The notes under the pieces are model-generated. The model saw only the letters and a list, made by a program, of their open reading frames with translations, had not been told where the DNA came from and did no database searches. A stretch of 23,259 nucleotides of DNA. It comes from Flavobacteriaceae bacterium UBA4166. GTDB lineage: Bacteria > Bacteroidota > Bacteroidia > Flavobacteriales > Flavobacteriaceae. The stretch covers positions 2,445 through 25,703 of the forward strand of contig DFVG01000052.1 in NCBI GenBank assembly GCA_002379985.1, read 5' to 3'. Made by a program: the position numbers and the translations under genes. This document shows, one piece after another, positions 8,766 to 16,188 of the stretch. Positions within the stretch are counted from its first letter, which is position 1; the number at the start of each line of letters is the position of its first letter.

Positions 8766-9257
8766 ATGGAATCTATTCTGAAACAATTACCACAACGAGC
8801 TGCCGAAAAGCATGCGACGCATAAAAAGTTTTTTCAGAAGCTAAAGAAAAAGCCTCCAAAGCATTTAGACAGTTTGATGCAAGAATTGCACGAAGAGGAG
8901 TTTCAGCGAACCGATTGTCTCGCTTGTGCTAATTGCTGTAAAACCACAGGTCCTTTATTTACAGATCGCGATATAGAACGATTATCCAAGCGTTTCCGCC
9001 TGAAACCAAGCCAATTCATCGAGCAATACCTGCGTATTGATGAAGAGAATGATTATGTGTTACAGTCGGTGCCATGTCCTTTTCTTGGCGCTGATAATTT
9101 TTGTAGCGTGTACGATGTGCGGCCAAAAGCATGTCGCGAGTTTCCGCATACCGATCGGAAGAAATTCCAGCAAATTTCCAATCTAACGCTTAAAAATGTA
9201 GCGATCTGTCCGGCAGCATTCAACATTGTTGAAGAGCTACGAGAACGCATTTCCTAA
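8766..9257 (+). CDS. YkgJ-family CxxCxxCC metal-binding protein
   Basis: 163 residues, cytosolic (no signal or membrane segment). The defining motif CLACANCC gives Cys51, Cys54, Cys57 and Cys58. Further cysteines at 104, 113, 123 and 148 complete an eight-cysteine set, typical of the YkgJ or zinc/iron-chelating UPF0153 group. The pattern PCPFL...CSVYDVRPKACREFP is characteristic. The metal (zinc or Fe-S cluster) and the role are not settled for the family. A highly basic N-terminal 40 residues (KKFFQKLKKKPPKH) might touch nucleic acid or acidic partners; this is only inference. The stop at 9255-9257 is one base away from the stop of the convergent NamZ gene. A poor -7-like TTTCTTTG lies at 8740-8747. 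Confidence 0.85.
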   Translation: MESILKQLPQRAAEKHATHKKFFQKLKKKPPKHLDSLMQELHEEEFQRTDCLACANCCKTTGPLFTDRDIERLSKRFRLKPSQFIEQYLRIDEENDYVLQSVPCPFLGADNFCSVYDVRPKACREFPHTDRKKFQQISNLTLKNVAICPAAFNIVEELRERIS

Positions 9258-9258
9258 T

Positions 9259-10512
9259 TTATGGGTAGAGCAAGTACCGCTCTCGAAGCTTCTTAAAAGC
9301 TTCAAGATCTTTCAGCCATGTTTTCCGAATCTCGCGAAATGTAAGTCCGTCTTCAATTTGCTTCTGCAGTTTTTCCGTTCCGGCATGAGCCGTAAAATTT
9401 TTAGTGTTGAAAAAGTGCTTCGGTGCCGAATGCGACCGATAGGCTTCAATGATCCAAGTAAGGTCTACCTTGCTCATGCGCTCGGTTTCCCGAAGATCGA
9501 GTCCGTTACACTTTTTACCTTGCTGTTTTGGATATTTGGCACCTTCATTTGGTTTTGGGGTGTACTGAAACGGATAGTGTGCTTTGGGTAATTCGGGTGC
9601 ACCAAACACTTGAAATTGCATCTCGGTACCGCGTCCGGCATTGAGGGTGGTTCCTTCTAATAAGCCTAAACTGGGATATAAATTAATAGCAGTGTCGTTT
9701 GGTAAGTTAGGGGAAGGTTTAACGGGCACCGAGTAAAAGGTGTCATGGGTATACCCTTTCATAGAAATCACTGTGAGGTTAACGTTATTATTGTTTGCTA
9801 ACCAGCCTTCTCCATTGATCATTTGCGCATATTCACCCACCGTCATGCCATGCACTAGAGGAACAGGGTGAAGCCCTAGAAAACTGGTGTGCTGTGGTTC
9901 CATCATTGGGCCGTCTACGTAATGCCCGTTCGGGTTGGGTCGGTCAAGTACAATGACAGGTATATTGGCTTCGGCACAGGCTTCCATGACATAATGAAGC
10001 GTGGAAATGTATGTGTAAAACCGAACCCCAACATCTTGTATGTCGAACACGACTATATCAATCCCTTCAAGTTGTTTTGGTGTAGGTTTCTTGTTCTTAC
10101 CATATAGCGAGACAAGAGGTAAACCTGTTTTGGTGTCGATACCATCCTTAACTGTCTCACCGGCATCAGCGGTTCCGCGAAAACCGTGTTCGGGAGCGAA
10201 TACAGTGGTCAGCGAGATTCCTTCCGAAACCAAAAAATCCACTAAGTGAACGGTGTTTTGTTCTTCTTCACCTTGCAGTGATTTTTGAGAAGTAGGATTG
10301 GCAACCAGCGCCACTTTTTTATTACGAAGTAACGGCAAGTAGGCTTCAGGAAGATCGGCGCCGAGGATTAATTTGTTTTCTTCCGTTTCAGTTTCGGAAA
10401 CAGCGTTATCGCTCTCAGAATTTTCGGAAACCTCCTTATTCTGACTTCCGCAGGAAAAACAGATGCCTAGAACTAGAATTAATAATGTATTTTTGAGTGT
10501 TGTTAATTGCAT
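9259..10512 (-). CDS. namZ: NamZ-like exo-beta-N-acetylmuramidase lipoprotein (DUF1343)
   Basis: 417 residues from the ATG at 10512. An in-frame extension to 10638 is rejected because it would add 42 residues ahead of a good lipoprotein signal. Lipidation is expected at Cys21 in GICFSC, a relaxed Bacteroidota lipobox, followed by an acidic E/S-rich tether to about residue 46. The DUF1343 core has FAPEHGFRGTADAGE (105-119), the FDIQDVGVRFYTYISTL stretch (156-172), the LDRPNPN loop (189-195) and EGTTLNAGRGTE (286-297). In Bacillus subtilis and Tannerella forsythia, NamZ/DUF1343 proteins cleave terminal N-acetylmuramic acid from wall fragments. The homologue here presumably recycles or degrades peptidoglycan fragments at the membrane. 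No other muropeptide gene is adjacent. Confidence 0.87.
   Translation of the reverse strand: MQLTTLKNTLLILVLGICFSCGSQNKEVSENSESDNAVSETETEENKLILGADLPEAYLPLLRNKKVALVANPTSQKSLQGEEEQNTVHLVDFLVSEGISLTTVFAPEHGFRGTADAGETVKDGIDTKTGLPLVSLYGKNKKPTPKQLEGIDIVVFDIQDVGVRFYTYISTLHYVMEACAEANIPVIVLDRPNPNGHYVDGPMMEPQHTSFLGLHPVPLVHGMTVGEYAQMINGEGWLANNNNVNLTVISMKGYTHDTFYSVPVKPSPNLPNDTAINLYPSLGLLEGTTLNAGRGTEMQFQVFGAPELPKAHYPFQYTPKPNEGAKYPKQQGKKCNGLDLRETERMSKVDLTWIIEAYRSHSAPKHFFNTKNFTAHAGTEKLQKQIEDGLTFREIRKTWLKDLEAFKKLRERYLLYP
10488..10495 (+). promoter_or_regulatory. -7 box for the LolCE/FtsX-type permease gene
   Basis: TATTTTTG is a perfect TAnnTTTG match. It lies 27 bp before the GTG at 10523 and inside the 5' end of the oppositely transcribed NamZ gene. 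No TTG is found at the usual upstream distance. It supports the downstream GTG start, because an ATG at 10463 would lie upstream of this promoter. Confidence 0.45.
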
Positions 10513-10522
10513 AAACAGCCTT

Positions 10523-11758
10523 GTGAATTTCGAATATTTTATCGCCCGGCGCATCATTGCTGCCAAGGAATATAAAAGTAGCGTTTCGGCCCCAATAATA
10601 AAAATTGCCATCGTGGCAATTGCGTTGGGATTGATCATGATGTTGATCTCTATCGCGACGGGCGTTGGACTCCAAAAAAAGATCCGCGAGAAGGTGTCGG
10701 CTTTTCAGGGAGATATCATTATTTCTAATTACGACACCAATTTTTCGAACGATTCGCAAGTTCCGATCTCCATTCATCAAGATTTTTATCCGGAGTTTAC
10801 CGCAGTTCCGGAAGTAACCCACATACAAGTCACGGCGCTCAAAGGAGGAGTCATCAGAACCGAAACTGATTTTGAAGGAATCGTCCTAAAAGGAGTCGCC
10901 ACCGATTATCGATGGGAAACCTTCGAGGAGTTTTTGATGGAAGGGTCATTGCCCGATTATTCCGGAGAAATCTCTAATGATGTATTACTCTCATCATACT
11001 TGGCAAACCGACTGCAGTTAAAAGTAGGAGATCGAATTACCACCCACTTTTTTGATGAAGAGTCGTCTAGTAAGATTAGAAGTCGGGGCTTCGATATTGT
11101 AGGCATTTACAGTAGTGGTTTTCAGGAATTCGATGAGCAGTTTATGATTGGTGATCTTCGTCATATTCAGTTGTTGAACCGTTGGGAAGAAGACCAAATT
11201 GGCGCATTCGAGTTGCTGGTCAATGATTTCGATCGCGTTGGGGAAATTGGCACAGCCGTGTACAACGAGACCGGAAGCGACTTGGATACCCAAACCATTC
11301 GCGATAAATACTATTCTATTTTTGAATGGCTCGATCTCTTCGATTTCAACATTGCGTTAATTATCGGAATTATGATCCTCGTGGCGGGAATCAACATGAT
11401 CACAGCGTTACTCGTGCTAATTTTAGAACGTACGCAAATGATCGGGATCTTAAAAGCTTTAGGTAGTTCAGATTGGAGCATTCGAAAGGTCTTTTTGTAC
11501 AATGCAATGTACTTGATTGGTGTGGGGTTGTTTTGGGGTAATGTGATTGGAATTGGGTTGTTGTTGCTTCAGAAATACGGAAAGTTCTTTCCGCTAGATC
11601 CAGATACATATTACGTAACTGAAGCACCTGTGTATTTGGATTTTGGATATGTGTTACTGTTGAATGCAGGTACGTTCGTACTGTGTTTAGTAATGCTTCT
11701 GATCCCTTCCTTCATCATTTCAAAAATATCTCCTGTAAAAGCCATTCGTTTTGAGTAG
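10523..11758 (+). CDS. LolC/LolE- or FtsX-type ABC transporter permease
   Basis: 411 residues from a GTG start at 10523, giving MNFEYFIARRIIAAKEY, the usual N-terminus of this family in Flavobacteria. The upstream ATG at 10463 would add 20 unusual residues antisense to the NamZ signal peptide. Topology is MacB/FtsX-like: TM1 at about residues 25-48, a large periplasmic domain (about 50-270), then three membrane segments at about 276-302, 324-349 and 375-398. The coupling segment LERTQMIGILKALGSS follows TM2 and the end is ISPVKAIRFE. Such permeases partner with a LolD-type ATPase to extract lipoproteins from the inner membrane. No ATPase is encoded next to it here, which is normal for the Bacteroidota genes. 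Confidence 0.85.
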   Translation: MNFEYFIARRIIAAKEYKSSVSAPIIKIAIVAIALGLIMMLISIATGVGLQKKIREKVSAFQGDIIISNYDTNFSNDSQVPISIHQDFYPEFTAVPEVTHIQVTALKGGVIRTETDFEGIVLKGVATDYRWETFEEFLMEGSLPDYSGEISNDVLLSSYLANRLQLKVGDRITTHFFDEESSSKIRSRGFDIVGIYSSGFQEFDEQFMIGDLRHIQLLNRWEEDQIGAFELLVNDFDRVGEIGTAVYNETGSDLDTQTIRDKYYSIFEWLDLFDFNIALIIGIMILVAGINMITALLVLILERTQMIGILKALGSSDWSIRKVFLYNAMYLIGVGLFWGNVIGIGLLLLQKYGKFFPLDPDTYYVTEAPVYLDFGYVLLLNAGTFVLCLVMLLIPSFIISKISPVKAIRFE

Positions 11759-11798
11759 CGTAACGGAATTACGGAATGGTTAATTGACACACCGTAAC

Positions 11799-11829
11799 TT
11801 GCAGACCAAGGGAATTAAAAGTATCTTTG
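11799..11829 (+). promoter_or_regulatory. Promoter for the cystathionine beta-synthase-like gene
   Basis: TTG (11799-11801), a 20-bp spacer, then TATCTTTG (11822-11829) match both halves of the flavobacterial promoter consensus. The start codon at 11848 follows 18 bp after the box. Confidence 0.65.
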
Positions 11830-11847
11830 CGCCCGCAAAATAACAGA

Positions 11848-13206
11848 ATGGAATACGCTGAAAATATCTTAGGAACCATAGGGAATACGCCCTTGGTGAA
11901 AATGAATGCCTTGACCAAAGAACTACCTTGTTTGGTCTTGGCCAAATACGAAACATTTAACCCCGGAAACTCGGTAAAAGATCGCATGGCCGTTCAGATG
12001 ATCGAAGATGCCGAAGCAGATGGCCGACTAAAACCCGGGGGGACCATCATTGAGGGAACGTCTGGAAACACCGGAATGGGCTTGGCCCTTGCCGCCATTG
12101 TGAAAGGGTACAAGCTTGTGTGTGTGATGAGCGATAAGCAGAGTAAAGAAAAGATGGATATCTTGCGTGCGGTGGGTAGTAAAGTAGTAGTATGCCCCAC
12201 AGACGTAGCGCCTGAAGATCCACGTTCATATTATTCGGTTTCCAAGCGTTTGGCAGAAGAAACACCCAACAGTTGGTACGTGAACCAATACGACAATCTT
12301 AGTAATACCAAAGCGCATTATCAAAGCACCGGACCCGAGATATGGAAACAGACCGATGGTAAAGTCACTCATTTTGTGGTGGGAGTAGGAACCGGAGGAA
12401 CCATCAGTGGGGTTGGAAAATACTTAAAAGAACAAAACCCGAATGTAAAAGTTTGGGGTGTGGACACCTACGGAAGTGTCTTTAAAAAATACCATGAGAC
12501 CGGAGAATTTGATGAGAACGAGATCTATTCCTACATCACGGAAGGGATCGGCGAAGATATTCTTCCTGCCAATGTGAATTTTGATATTATTGACGGATTT
12601 ACGAAGGTAACCGACAAGGACGCTGCTATCTATACGCAAAAACTTTCGAAAGAAGAAGGGATGTTCTTGGGGAATTCTGCTGGAGCGGCCATTAAAGGCG
12701 TGCTGCAACTAAAAGAGCATTTTTCTGAAGATGACGTTGTGGTCGTATTGTTTCACGATCACGGAAGCAGATACGTAGGGAAGATGTTTAACGACGATTG
12801 GATGCGTGAACGCGGCTTTATAGAAGATAAAGTGGTGAATGCCGAAGACCTGATCAAAAACCATGAAGATAAACCTCTGGTTACGGTAAAGACTGGTGAA
12901 CTGGTCTCTCACGCGATTGAACGCATGAAGAAATATAAGATCTCTCAAATTCCGGTAGAAGATACGAGTGGTATTGTTGGGGCTTTGGATGAAACAGATT
13001 TATTGCGCCGCTATTTGGCCGATAAAGATGTAGCCGACCTTCCCATCAAAGAGGTCATGCACGAACCGTTTCCAGTAGTGGAAAAAACAACCTCTATCGA
13101 TGAGGTCAGTAAGCTAATTCATAAAGAGAACAATGCGGTTTTAGTGCATTTGGGCAATGGGAAGTATCATATTATCACCAAACACGATATTATAAGCTCC
13201 CTCTAA
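11848..13206 (+). CDS. PLP-dependent cystathionine beta-synthase with paired CBS domains
   Basis: 452 residues from the ATG at 11848; an upstream in-frame TTG overlaps the promoter box and is rejected. The catalytic domain is fold-type II: NSVKDR carries the Schiff-base Lys44, GTSGNTG follows as the substrate-binding loop, and VGVGTGGTISGVGKYL is the glycine-rich phosphate loop. The C-terminal part from about residue 335 has two CBS units (VSHAIERMKKYKISQIPVED and the unit around IDEVSKLIHKENNAVLV), which in relatives bind adenosyl ligands or otherwise control activity. It probably condenses serine or O-acetylserine with homocysteine or sulfide. Cysteine synthase versus cystathionine beta-synthase cannot be decided here. 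It has its own promoter and a UUCG terminator. Confidence 0.88.
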   Translation: MEYAENILGTIGNTPLVKMNALTKELPCLVLAKYETFNPGNSVKDRMAVQMIEDAEADGRLKPGGTIIEGTSGNTGMGLALAAIVKGYKLVCVMSDKQSKEKMDILRAVGSKVVVCPTDVAPEDPRSYYSVSKRLAEETPNSWYVNQYDNLSNTKAHYQSTGPEIWKQTDGKVTHFVVGVGTGGTISGVGKYLKEQNPNVKVWGVDTYGSVFKKYHETGEFDENEIYSYITEGIGEDILPANVNFDIIDGFTKVTDKDAAIYTQKLSKEEGMFLGNSAGAAIKGVLQLKEHFSEDDVVVVLFHDHGSRYVGKMFNDDWMRERGFIEDKVVNAEDLIKNHEDKPLVTVKTGELVSHAIERMKKYKISQIPVEDTSGIVGALDETDLLRRYLADKDVADLPIKEVMHEPFPVVEKTTSIDEVSKLIHKENNAVLVHLGNGKYHIITKHDIISSL

Positions 13207-13214
13207 AAATTATC

Positions 13215-13237
13215 ATCCCGCTTCGGCGGGATTTTTT
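13215..13237 (+). terminator. UUCG-loop terminator after the cystathionine beta-synthase-like gene
   Basis: ATCCCGC and GCGGGAT form a perfect 7-bp stem around a TTCG tetraloop, followed by six T. It lies 8 bp after the stop codon. Confidence 0.9.
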
Positions 13238-13238
13238 G

Positions 13239-13246
13239 TATTTTTA
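13239..13246 (+). promoter_or_regulatory. Weak candidate -7 box directly before the DUF202 gene
   Basis: TATTTTTA begins two bases after the terminator T-run and ends 5 bp before the ATG at 13252. Transcription from it would start at or next to the start codon, giving a leaderless or near-leaderless mRNA. No -33 element is clear because the expected position falls in the hairpin. Confidence 0.25.
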
Positions 13247-13251
13247 AACGA

Positions 13252-13602
13252 ATGAAACGACAAGCTAAAAAACTTTTTAAGTATTTGCGCACCAAACCTG
13301 TGCCGGTGAATACGCGAGAAATTTTAGCCTTAGAACGCACAAAACTCGCGAATGAACGCACGTTGTTAGCCTACATTCGTGCTTCTTTGTATTTGTTGTT
13401 AGGAGGCTTGGCGTTGCTACAGCTAGAGGAATTTAAGCAAATTCAATGGCTTGGGTATGTGGCTTTGGTGGTTTGTGTGATCTTTTTGATGGTGGGAATC
13501 GTTAGGTACATTTCGTTAACGCGGCGTCTACATAAATGGAACCGAATTTTATTTACAGATACCATCGCAGAAGTATCCCCTGAAACTTCCGATTCAGCTT
13601 AA
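13252..13602 (+). CDS. DUF202 (YidH-like) small membrane protein
   Basis: 116 residues. A basic N-terminus is followed by the family hallmark LALERTKLANERTLLAYIRASL (about 26-47). Membrane segments follow at about 43-60 and 68-88; the first overlaps the hallmark helix, and an amphipathic end follows. DUF202/YidH proteins are small inner-membrane proteins without a known biochemical activity; some are fused to or found beside VTC-type polyphosphate polymerases, but nothing of that kind is adjacent. Length is usual. It starts only 14 bp after the preceding terminator and is 37 bp upstream of the DUF2851 gene, with a small hairpin between. Confidence 0.83.
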   Translation: MKRQAKKLFKYLRTKPVPVNTREILALERTKLANERTLLAYIRASLYLLLGGLALLQLEEFKQIQWLGYVALVVCVIFLMVGIVRYISLTRRLHKWNRILFTDTIAEVSPETSDSA

Positions 13603-13615
13603 TAGTATGTTCTCT

Positions 13616-13635
13616 TGAAACGACTCCCCGTTTCA
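13616..13635. repeat. Perfect inverted repeat before the DUF2851 gene
   Basis: TGAAACG (13616-13622), a 6-base spacer, then CGTTTCA (13629-13635), ending 4 bp before the ATG at 13640. There is no T-run after it, so it is not a typical terminator. As RNA it would fold over the ribosome loading site. Confidence 0.5.
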
Positions 13636-13639
13636 TCCT

Positions 13640-14917
13640 ATGCGTTTACAAGAAGATTTTCTTCATTACATATGGAAATATCAAAAATTTGAAACCGCTC
13701 AATTAGTGACTTCCGAAGGGATCCCAATTCAGGTGATTCATCCCGGTCATCACAATCATCAGGCGGGTCCCGACTTCTTCAATGCGCAGCTTTGTATTGA
13801 AAATACACAATGGGCCGGCACCGTAGAAATCCATATAAAAAGTTCTGATTGGTACCAACATCAACACGAAGTCGATGAAGCCTACGATACGGTAATTCTT
13901 CATGTAGTTTGGGAACATGATGTGGAGGTGTTCCGAAAGGATAATACTCCCATTCCCACCCTCATTCTAGCATCTCTTGTTACGCCAAAACTTCTCAAAA
14001 GCTATGACGGTCTGTTTACCGAAGAACGTCGATGGATTCCCTGTGAACAGGAATTGCCAAAGGTAGAGGATTTCTACTGGGAGCATTGGTTGGAACGCCT
14101 ATTTTTTGAACGTTTGGAAGAAAAGGCAGCCCTAATAGAAGAGCAACTAAAACTACAACATCATCATTGGGAAGCGGTGTTGTTTGAATTGTTGTGTAAA
14201 AATTTCGGACTCAATCTCAATGGTGTGTCCTTTCTTTCTCTGGCAAAGTCGATTTCATTTCCTGTCCTTCAAAAATGTGCCAATACGGCCTTAGAACTGG
14301 AAGCGTTATTTTTCGGTCAAATGGGCTTGTTGTCAATAGCTTCGGAAGACCCCTATGTTTCAGAATTAGCAACAGTTTATAAGTATCAAAAGCACAAGTT
14401 CAAATTCTCTTCAGAAGGCGTTATTTCACCAACATTCTTTCGATTGCGCCCTGCAAACTTTCCAACCCTTCGATTGGCACAACTGGCCGATCTTTATGCG
14501 CGAAGAAAAACATTATTTTCAGACTTGATGACGTGTGCTACGCCTTCCGAAGCGATAACAATACTTACTGCCACAGCGAGTTCTTATTGGGATACTCATT
14601 ATCAATTTGGAACGACGTCAAAAGCGTATAGAAAAACAACCTCCAAAGCATTCATTTCTTTGTTGATGATTAATACCGTGGCGCCAATGCAGTGGTGTTA
14701 CAAAAAACATTTTGGAAAGGAAGCAGACCAGTCGCTTTTACACTTCTTTCAGCAACTACCGCCGGAAAAGAATAGTGTGGTTCAAAAATTTAATACCCTC
14801 CGCCCAAAAGCGACCAATGCCATGAAGAGTCAGGCGCTATTACATTTAAAATCGAAGTATTGTGATCGCAAACGCTGTTTAGAATGTGCCGTGGGAAATG
14901 TCTTGATTACTGCATAA
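13640..14917 (+). CDS. DUF2851 family protein
   Basis: 425 residues, cytosolic. The conserved N-terminal block characteristic of this Bacteroidota-enriched family is present: HNHQAGPDFFNAQL (38-51), WAGTVEIHIKSSDWYQHQH (58-76) and YDTVILHVVWEHD (82-94). The C-terminus carries CDRKRCLECAVGN with Cys408, Cys413 and Cys416. The family has no established function. The spacing of Asp45 and the Glu63-Ile-His65 pair on predicted strands is reminiscent of a PD-(D/E)xK nuclease core, and three C-terminal cysteines recall Fe-S nucleases such as AddB or Cas4. This is my inference and not an established assignment. It sits between DUF202 and PspC genes. Confidence 0.85.
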   Translation: MRLQEDFLHYIWKYQKFETAQLVTSEGIPIQVIHPGHHNHQAGPDFFNAQLCIENTQWAGTVEIHIKSSDWYQHQHEVDEAYDTVILHVVWEHDVEVFRKDNTPIPTLILASLVTPKLLKSYDGLFTEERRWIPCEQELPKVEDFYWEHWLERLFFERLEEKAALIEEQLKLQHHHWEAVLFELLCKNFGLNLNGVSFLSLAKSISFPVLQKCANTALELEALFFGQMGLLSIASEDPYVSELATVYKYQKHKFKFSSEGVISPTFFRLRPANFPTLRLAQLADLYARRKTLFSDLMTCATPSEAITILTATASSYWDTHYQFGTTSKAYRKTTSKAFISLLMINTVAPMQWCYKKHFGKEADQSLLHFFQQLPPEKNSVVQKFNTLRPKATNAMKSQALLHLKSKYCDRKRCLECAVGNVLITA

Positions 14918-14935
14918 AAAATAGTACTTTGCAGT

Positions 14936-15166
14936 ATGCTTACTATGGTCTATCGCATCAGACACTATTTGGAAAAACGAGGGTACTATGTGTGTTCTCG
15001 TTTGGCAGAACGTTTAGGAATGCGAGCAAAGAACGTCCGACTTTTCTTTATCTACGTTTCTTTTGCCACCTTGGGCGTAGGCTTTGCCGTATATTTAACA
15101 CTGGCATTTTGGCTTCGATTAAAAGATTTGATCTATACAAAACGAACTTCGGTTTTTGATCTATGA
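14936..15166 (+). CDS. PspC-domain small membrane protein
   Basis: 76 residues from the ATG at 14936; a second ATG at 14945 (MVYRIRHYLEKRG) is possible and would trim three residues. It matches the PspC pattern: a basic amphipathic N-terminus, SRLAERLGMRAKNVRLFFIYVSF, and one long hydrophobic helix at about 40-62. The usual GGVCGG motif of canonical PspC proteins is not present, so this is the short flavobacterial variant. PspC proteins are inner-membrane stress sensors in Proteobacteria; here there is no PspA or PspF. Its last four bases overlap the start of the potassium channel gene (ATGA), so translation of the two is probably coupled. Confidence 0.8.
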   Translation: MLTMVYRIRHYLEKRGYYVCSRLAERLGMRAKNVRLFFIYVSFATLGVGFAVYLTLAFWLRLKDLIYTKRTSVFDL

Positions 15167-16176
15167 AACGGCTATTTCAATCGCGCATCACGGGGGCCAT
15201 TGCTTTGCTTTTATTGGTTTTCTTAGCCGGGTCGCTAGGGTTTAAATGGTTGTCTGGCTATTCTTGGATTGACGCCATTTATATGACCATCATTACCATC
15301 ACTACCGTTGGCTTTAAAGAAGTGCAACCCTTAAGCACCACAGATAAGATCTTTACCTCCATCTTAATTTTAACGAGTATTTTTATTGTAGGGTACGCGA
15401 TCAAGGTGATTACCGAATATGTTTTGAGCAAAAATGAAATAGGAAATTTTAAACGTAAGAAAGTGAGAGAGAAAATCGATTCATTAAAAGAACATGTCAT
15501 CGTTTGTGGGTATGGCCGAAACGGAAAACAATCGGTTCAAAAACTGCAGGATTACAAAAAAGATTTCGTGATCATAGAAATGGACGAAGATCTTGCCGAT
15601 CGAAGTGATGATGACAACGATTTGTTATTTGTTGTAGGAAACGCCATTGAGGATGACACGTTGAAAGAAGCCGGGATTGAACGCGCGCACTCCCTGATTT
15701 GTGCACTCCCCAGTGATGCCGACAATTTATTTATTGTGCTTTCGGCACGACAAATTAATCCTGACTTAAAAATCATTAGTCGGGCTACCGAAGAAACCAG
15801 CTTTCAGAAATTAAAACTAGCCGGAGCTGATAATGTGATCCTTCCAGATAAAATAGGAGGGGATCATATGGCAAATTTAGTAGTGACGCCCGACTTGGTA
15901 GAATTCTTAGATAATCTGTCTGTTTCCGGTGTTCAGGACAGTATTAATGTAGAGCAGATTCCATTTGAAAAAATGTGTCCGCACGGAAAGGAGCTCGCCA
16001 TTGAAGATCTCGACGTTCGCAAAAAAACAGGCTGTTCTATTATTGGGTACAAAGCACCCGATGGCACCTATATTGTAAACCCGGAACCCTCCCTCGTGGT
16101 GCGGAAGGATTCAAAGCTAATTTTAATTGGAAGGCCCAACCAAATTCAAAACTTAAAGATGCAATACAATGTTTAA
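15163..16176 (+). CDS. RCK-gated potassium channel (MthK-like)
   Basis: 337 residues. There are two membrane helices (about 9-30 and 64-86) with a pore loop between them, the Ion_trans_2 plan. A linker leads to an RCK_N Rossmann domain beginning HVIVCGYGRNGKQ with the GxGxxG nucleotide loop at 116-121 and an acidic strand-2 end (IIEMDED). An RCK_C domain occupies about 250-335 (IPFEKMCPHGKELAIEDLDV...). The length is that of MthK-type channels, which open on ligand binding to the RCK ring. The pore signature reads TTVGFKEV, so the usual second filter glycine is Lys52. It overlaps the PspC gene by 4 bp. The stop codon lies within the inverted repeat at 16172-16188. Confidence 0.87.
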   Translation: MKRLFQSRITGAIALLLLVFLAGSLGFKWLSGYSWIDAIYMTIITITTVGFKEVQPLSTTDKIFTSILILTSIFIVGYAIKVITEYVLSKNEIGNFKRKKVREKIDSLKEHVIVCGYGRNGKQSVQKLQDYKKDFVIIEMDEDLADRSDDDNDLLFVVGNAIEDDTLKEAGIERAHSLICALPSDADNLFIVLSARQINPDLKIISRATEETSFQKLKLAGADNVILPDKIGGDHMANLVVTPDLVEFLDNLSVSGVQDSINVEQIPFEKMCPHGKELAIEDLDVRKKTGCSIIGYKAPDGTYIVNPEPSLVVRKDSKLILIGRPNQIQNLKMQYNV

Positions 16177-16188
16177 CAAAATGTTAAA
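16172..16188. repeat. Inverted repeat over the channel gene stop codon
   Basis: TTTAACA (16172-16178), AAA, TGTTAAA (16182-16188) is a perfect 7+3+7 palindrome containing the TAA stop, followed by a T-rich run (to 16193). It could be a weak AT-rich terminator or a dimeric protein-binding site upstream of the symporter gene. The rest of the 96-bp gap to 16273 holds only T-rich, promoter-like text around 16220-16228. Confidence 0.4.

Noticed and set aside
8655..8786. Longer N-terminus for the metalloprotease, starting at 8786
   Set aside because: It would overlap the start of the divergent YkgJ gene and the candidate promoter, and would bury a good lipoprotein signal 44 residues into the protein.
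9285..9303. Inverted repeat GAAGCTT-CTTAA-AAGCTTC as a terminator for the YkgJ gene
   Set aside because: It lies in NamZ coding sequence, is followed by no T-run, and half of it is explained by a HindIII-like palindromic word; too weak to list.
9226..9591. 121-codon open frame on the plus strand over the NamZ C-terminus
   Set aside because: It overlaps the end of the YkgJ gene and runs antisense to the conserved DUF1343 coding region; the product is a Phe/Leu-rich shadow without motifs.
10463..10522. ATG start at 10463 for the LolCE-type permease
   Set aside because: The 20 extra residues do not resemble the family, lie antisense to the NamZ signal peptide, and start upstream of a perfect -7 box. 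GTG at 10523 restores the usual NFEYFIA start.
10513..10638. Upstream start of NamZ at 10638
   Set aside because: It places 42 unrelated residues before the lipoprotein signal and overlaps the permease gene antisense.
12424..12948. Two minus-strand open frames within the cystathionine beta-synthase-like gene
   Set aside because: They are antisense to the conserved glycine-rich loop and CBS domains and have no recognisable features.
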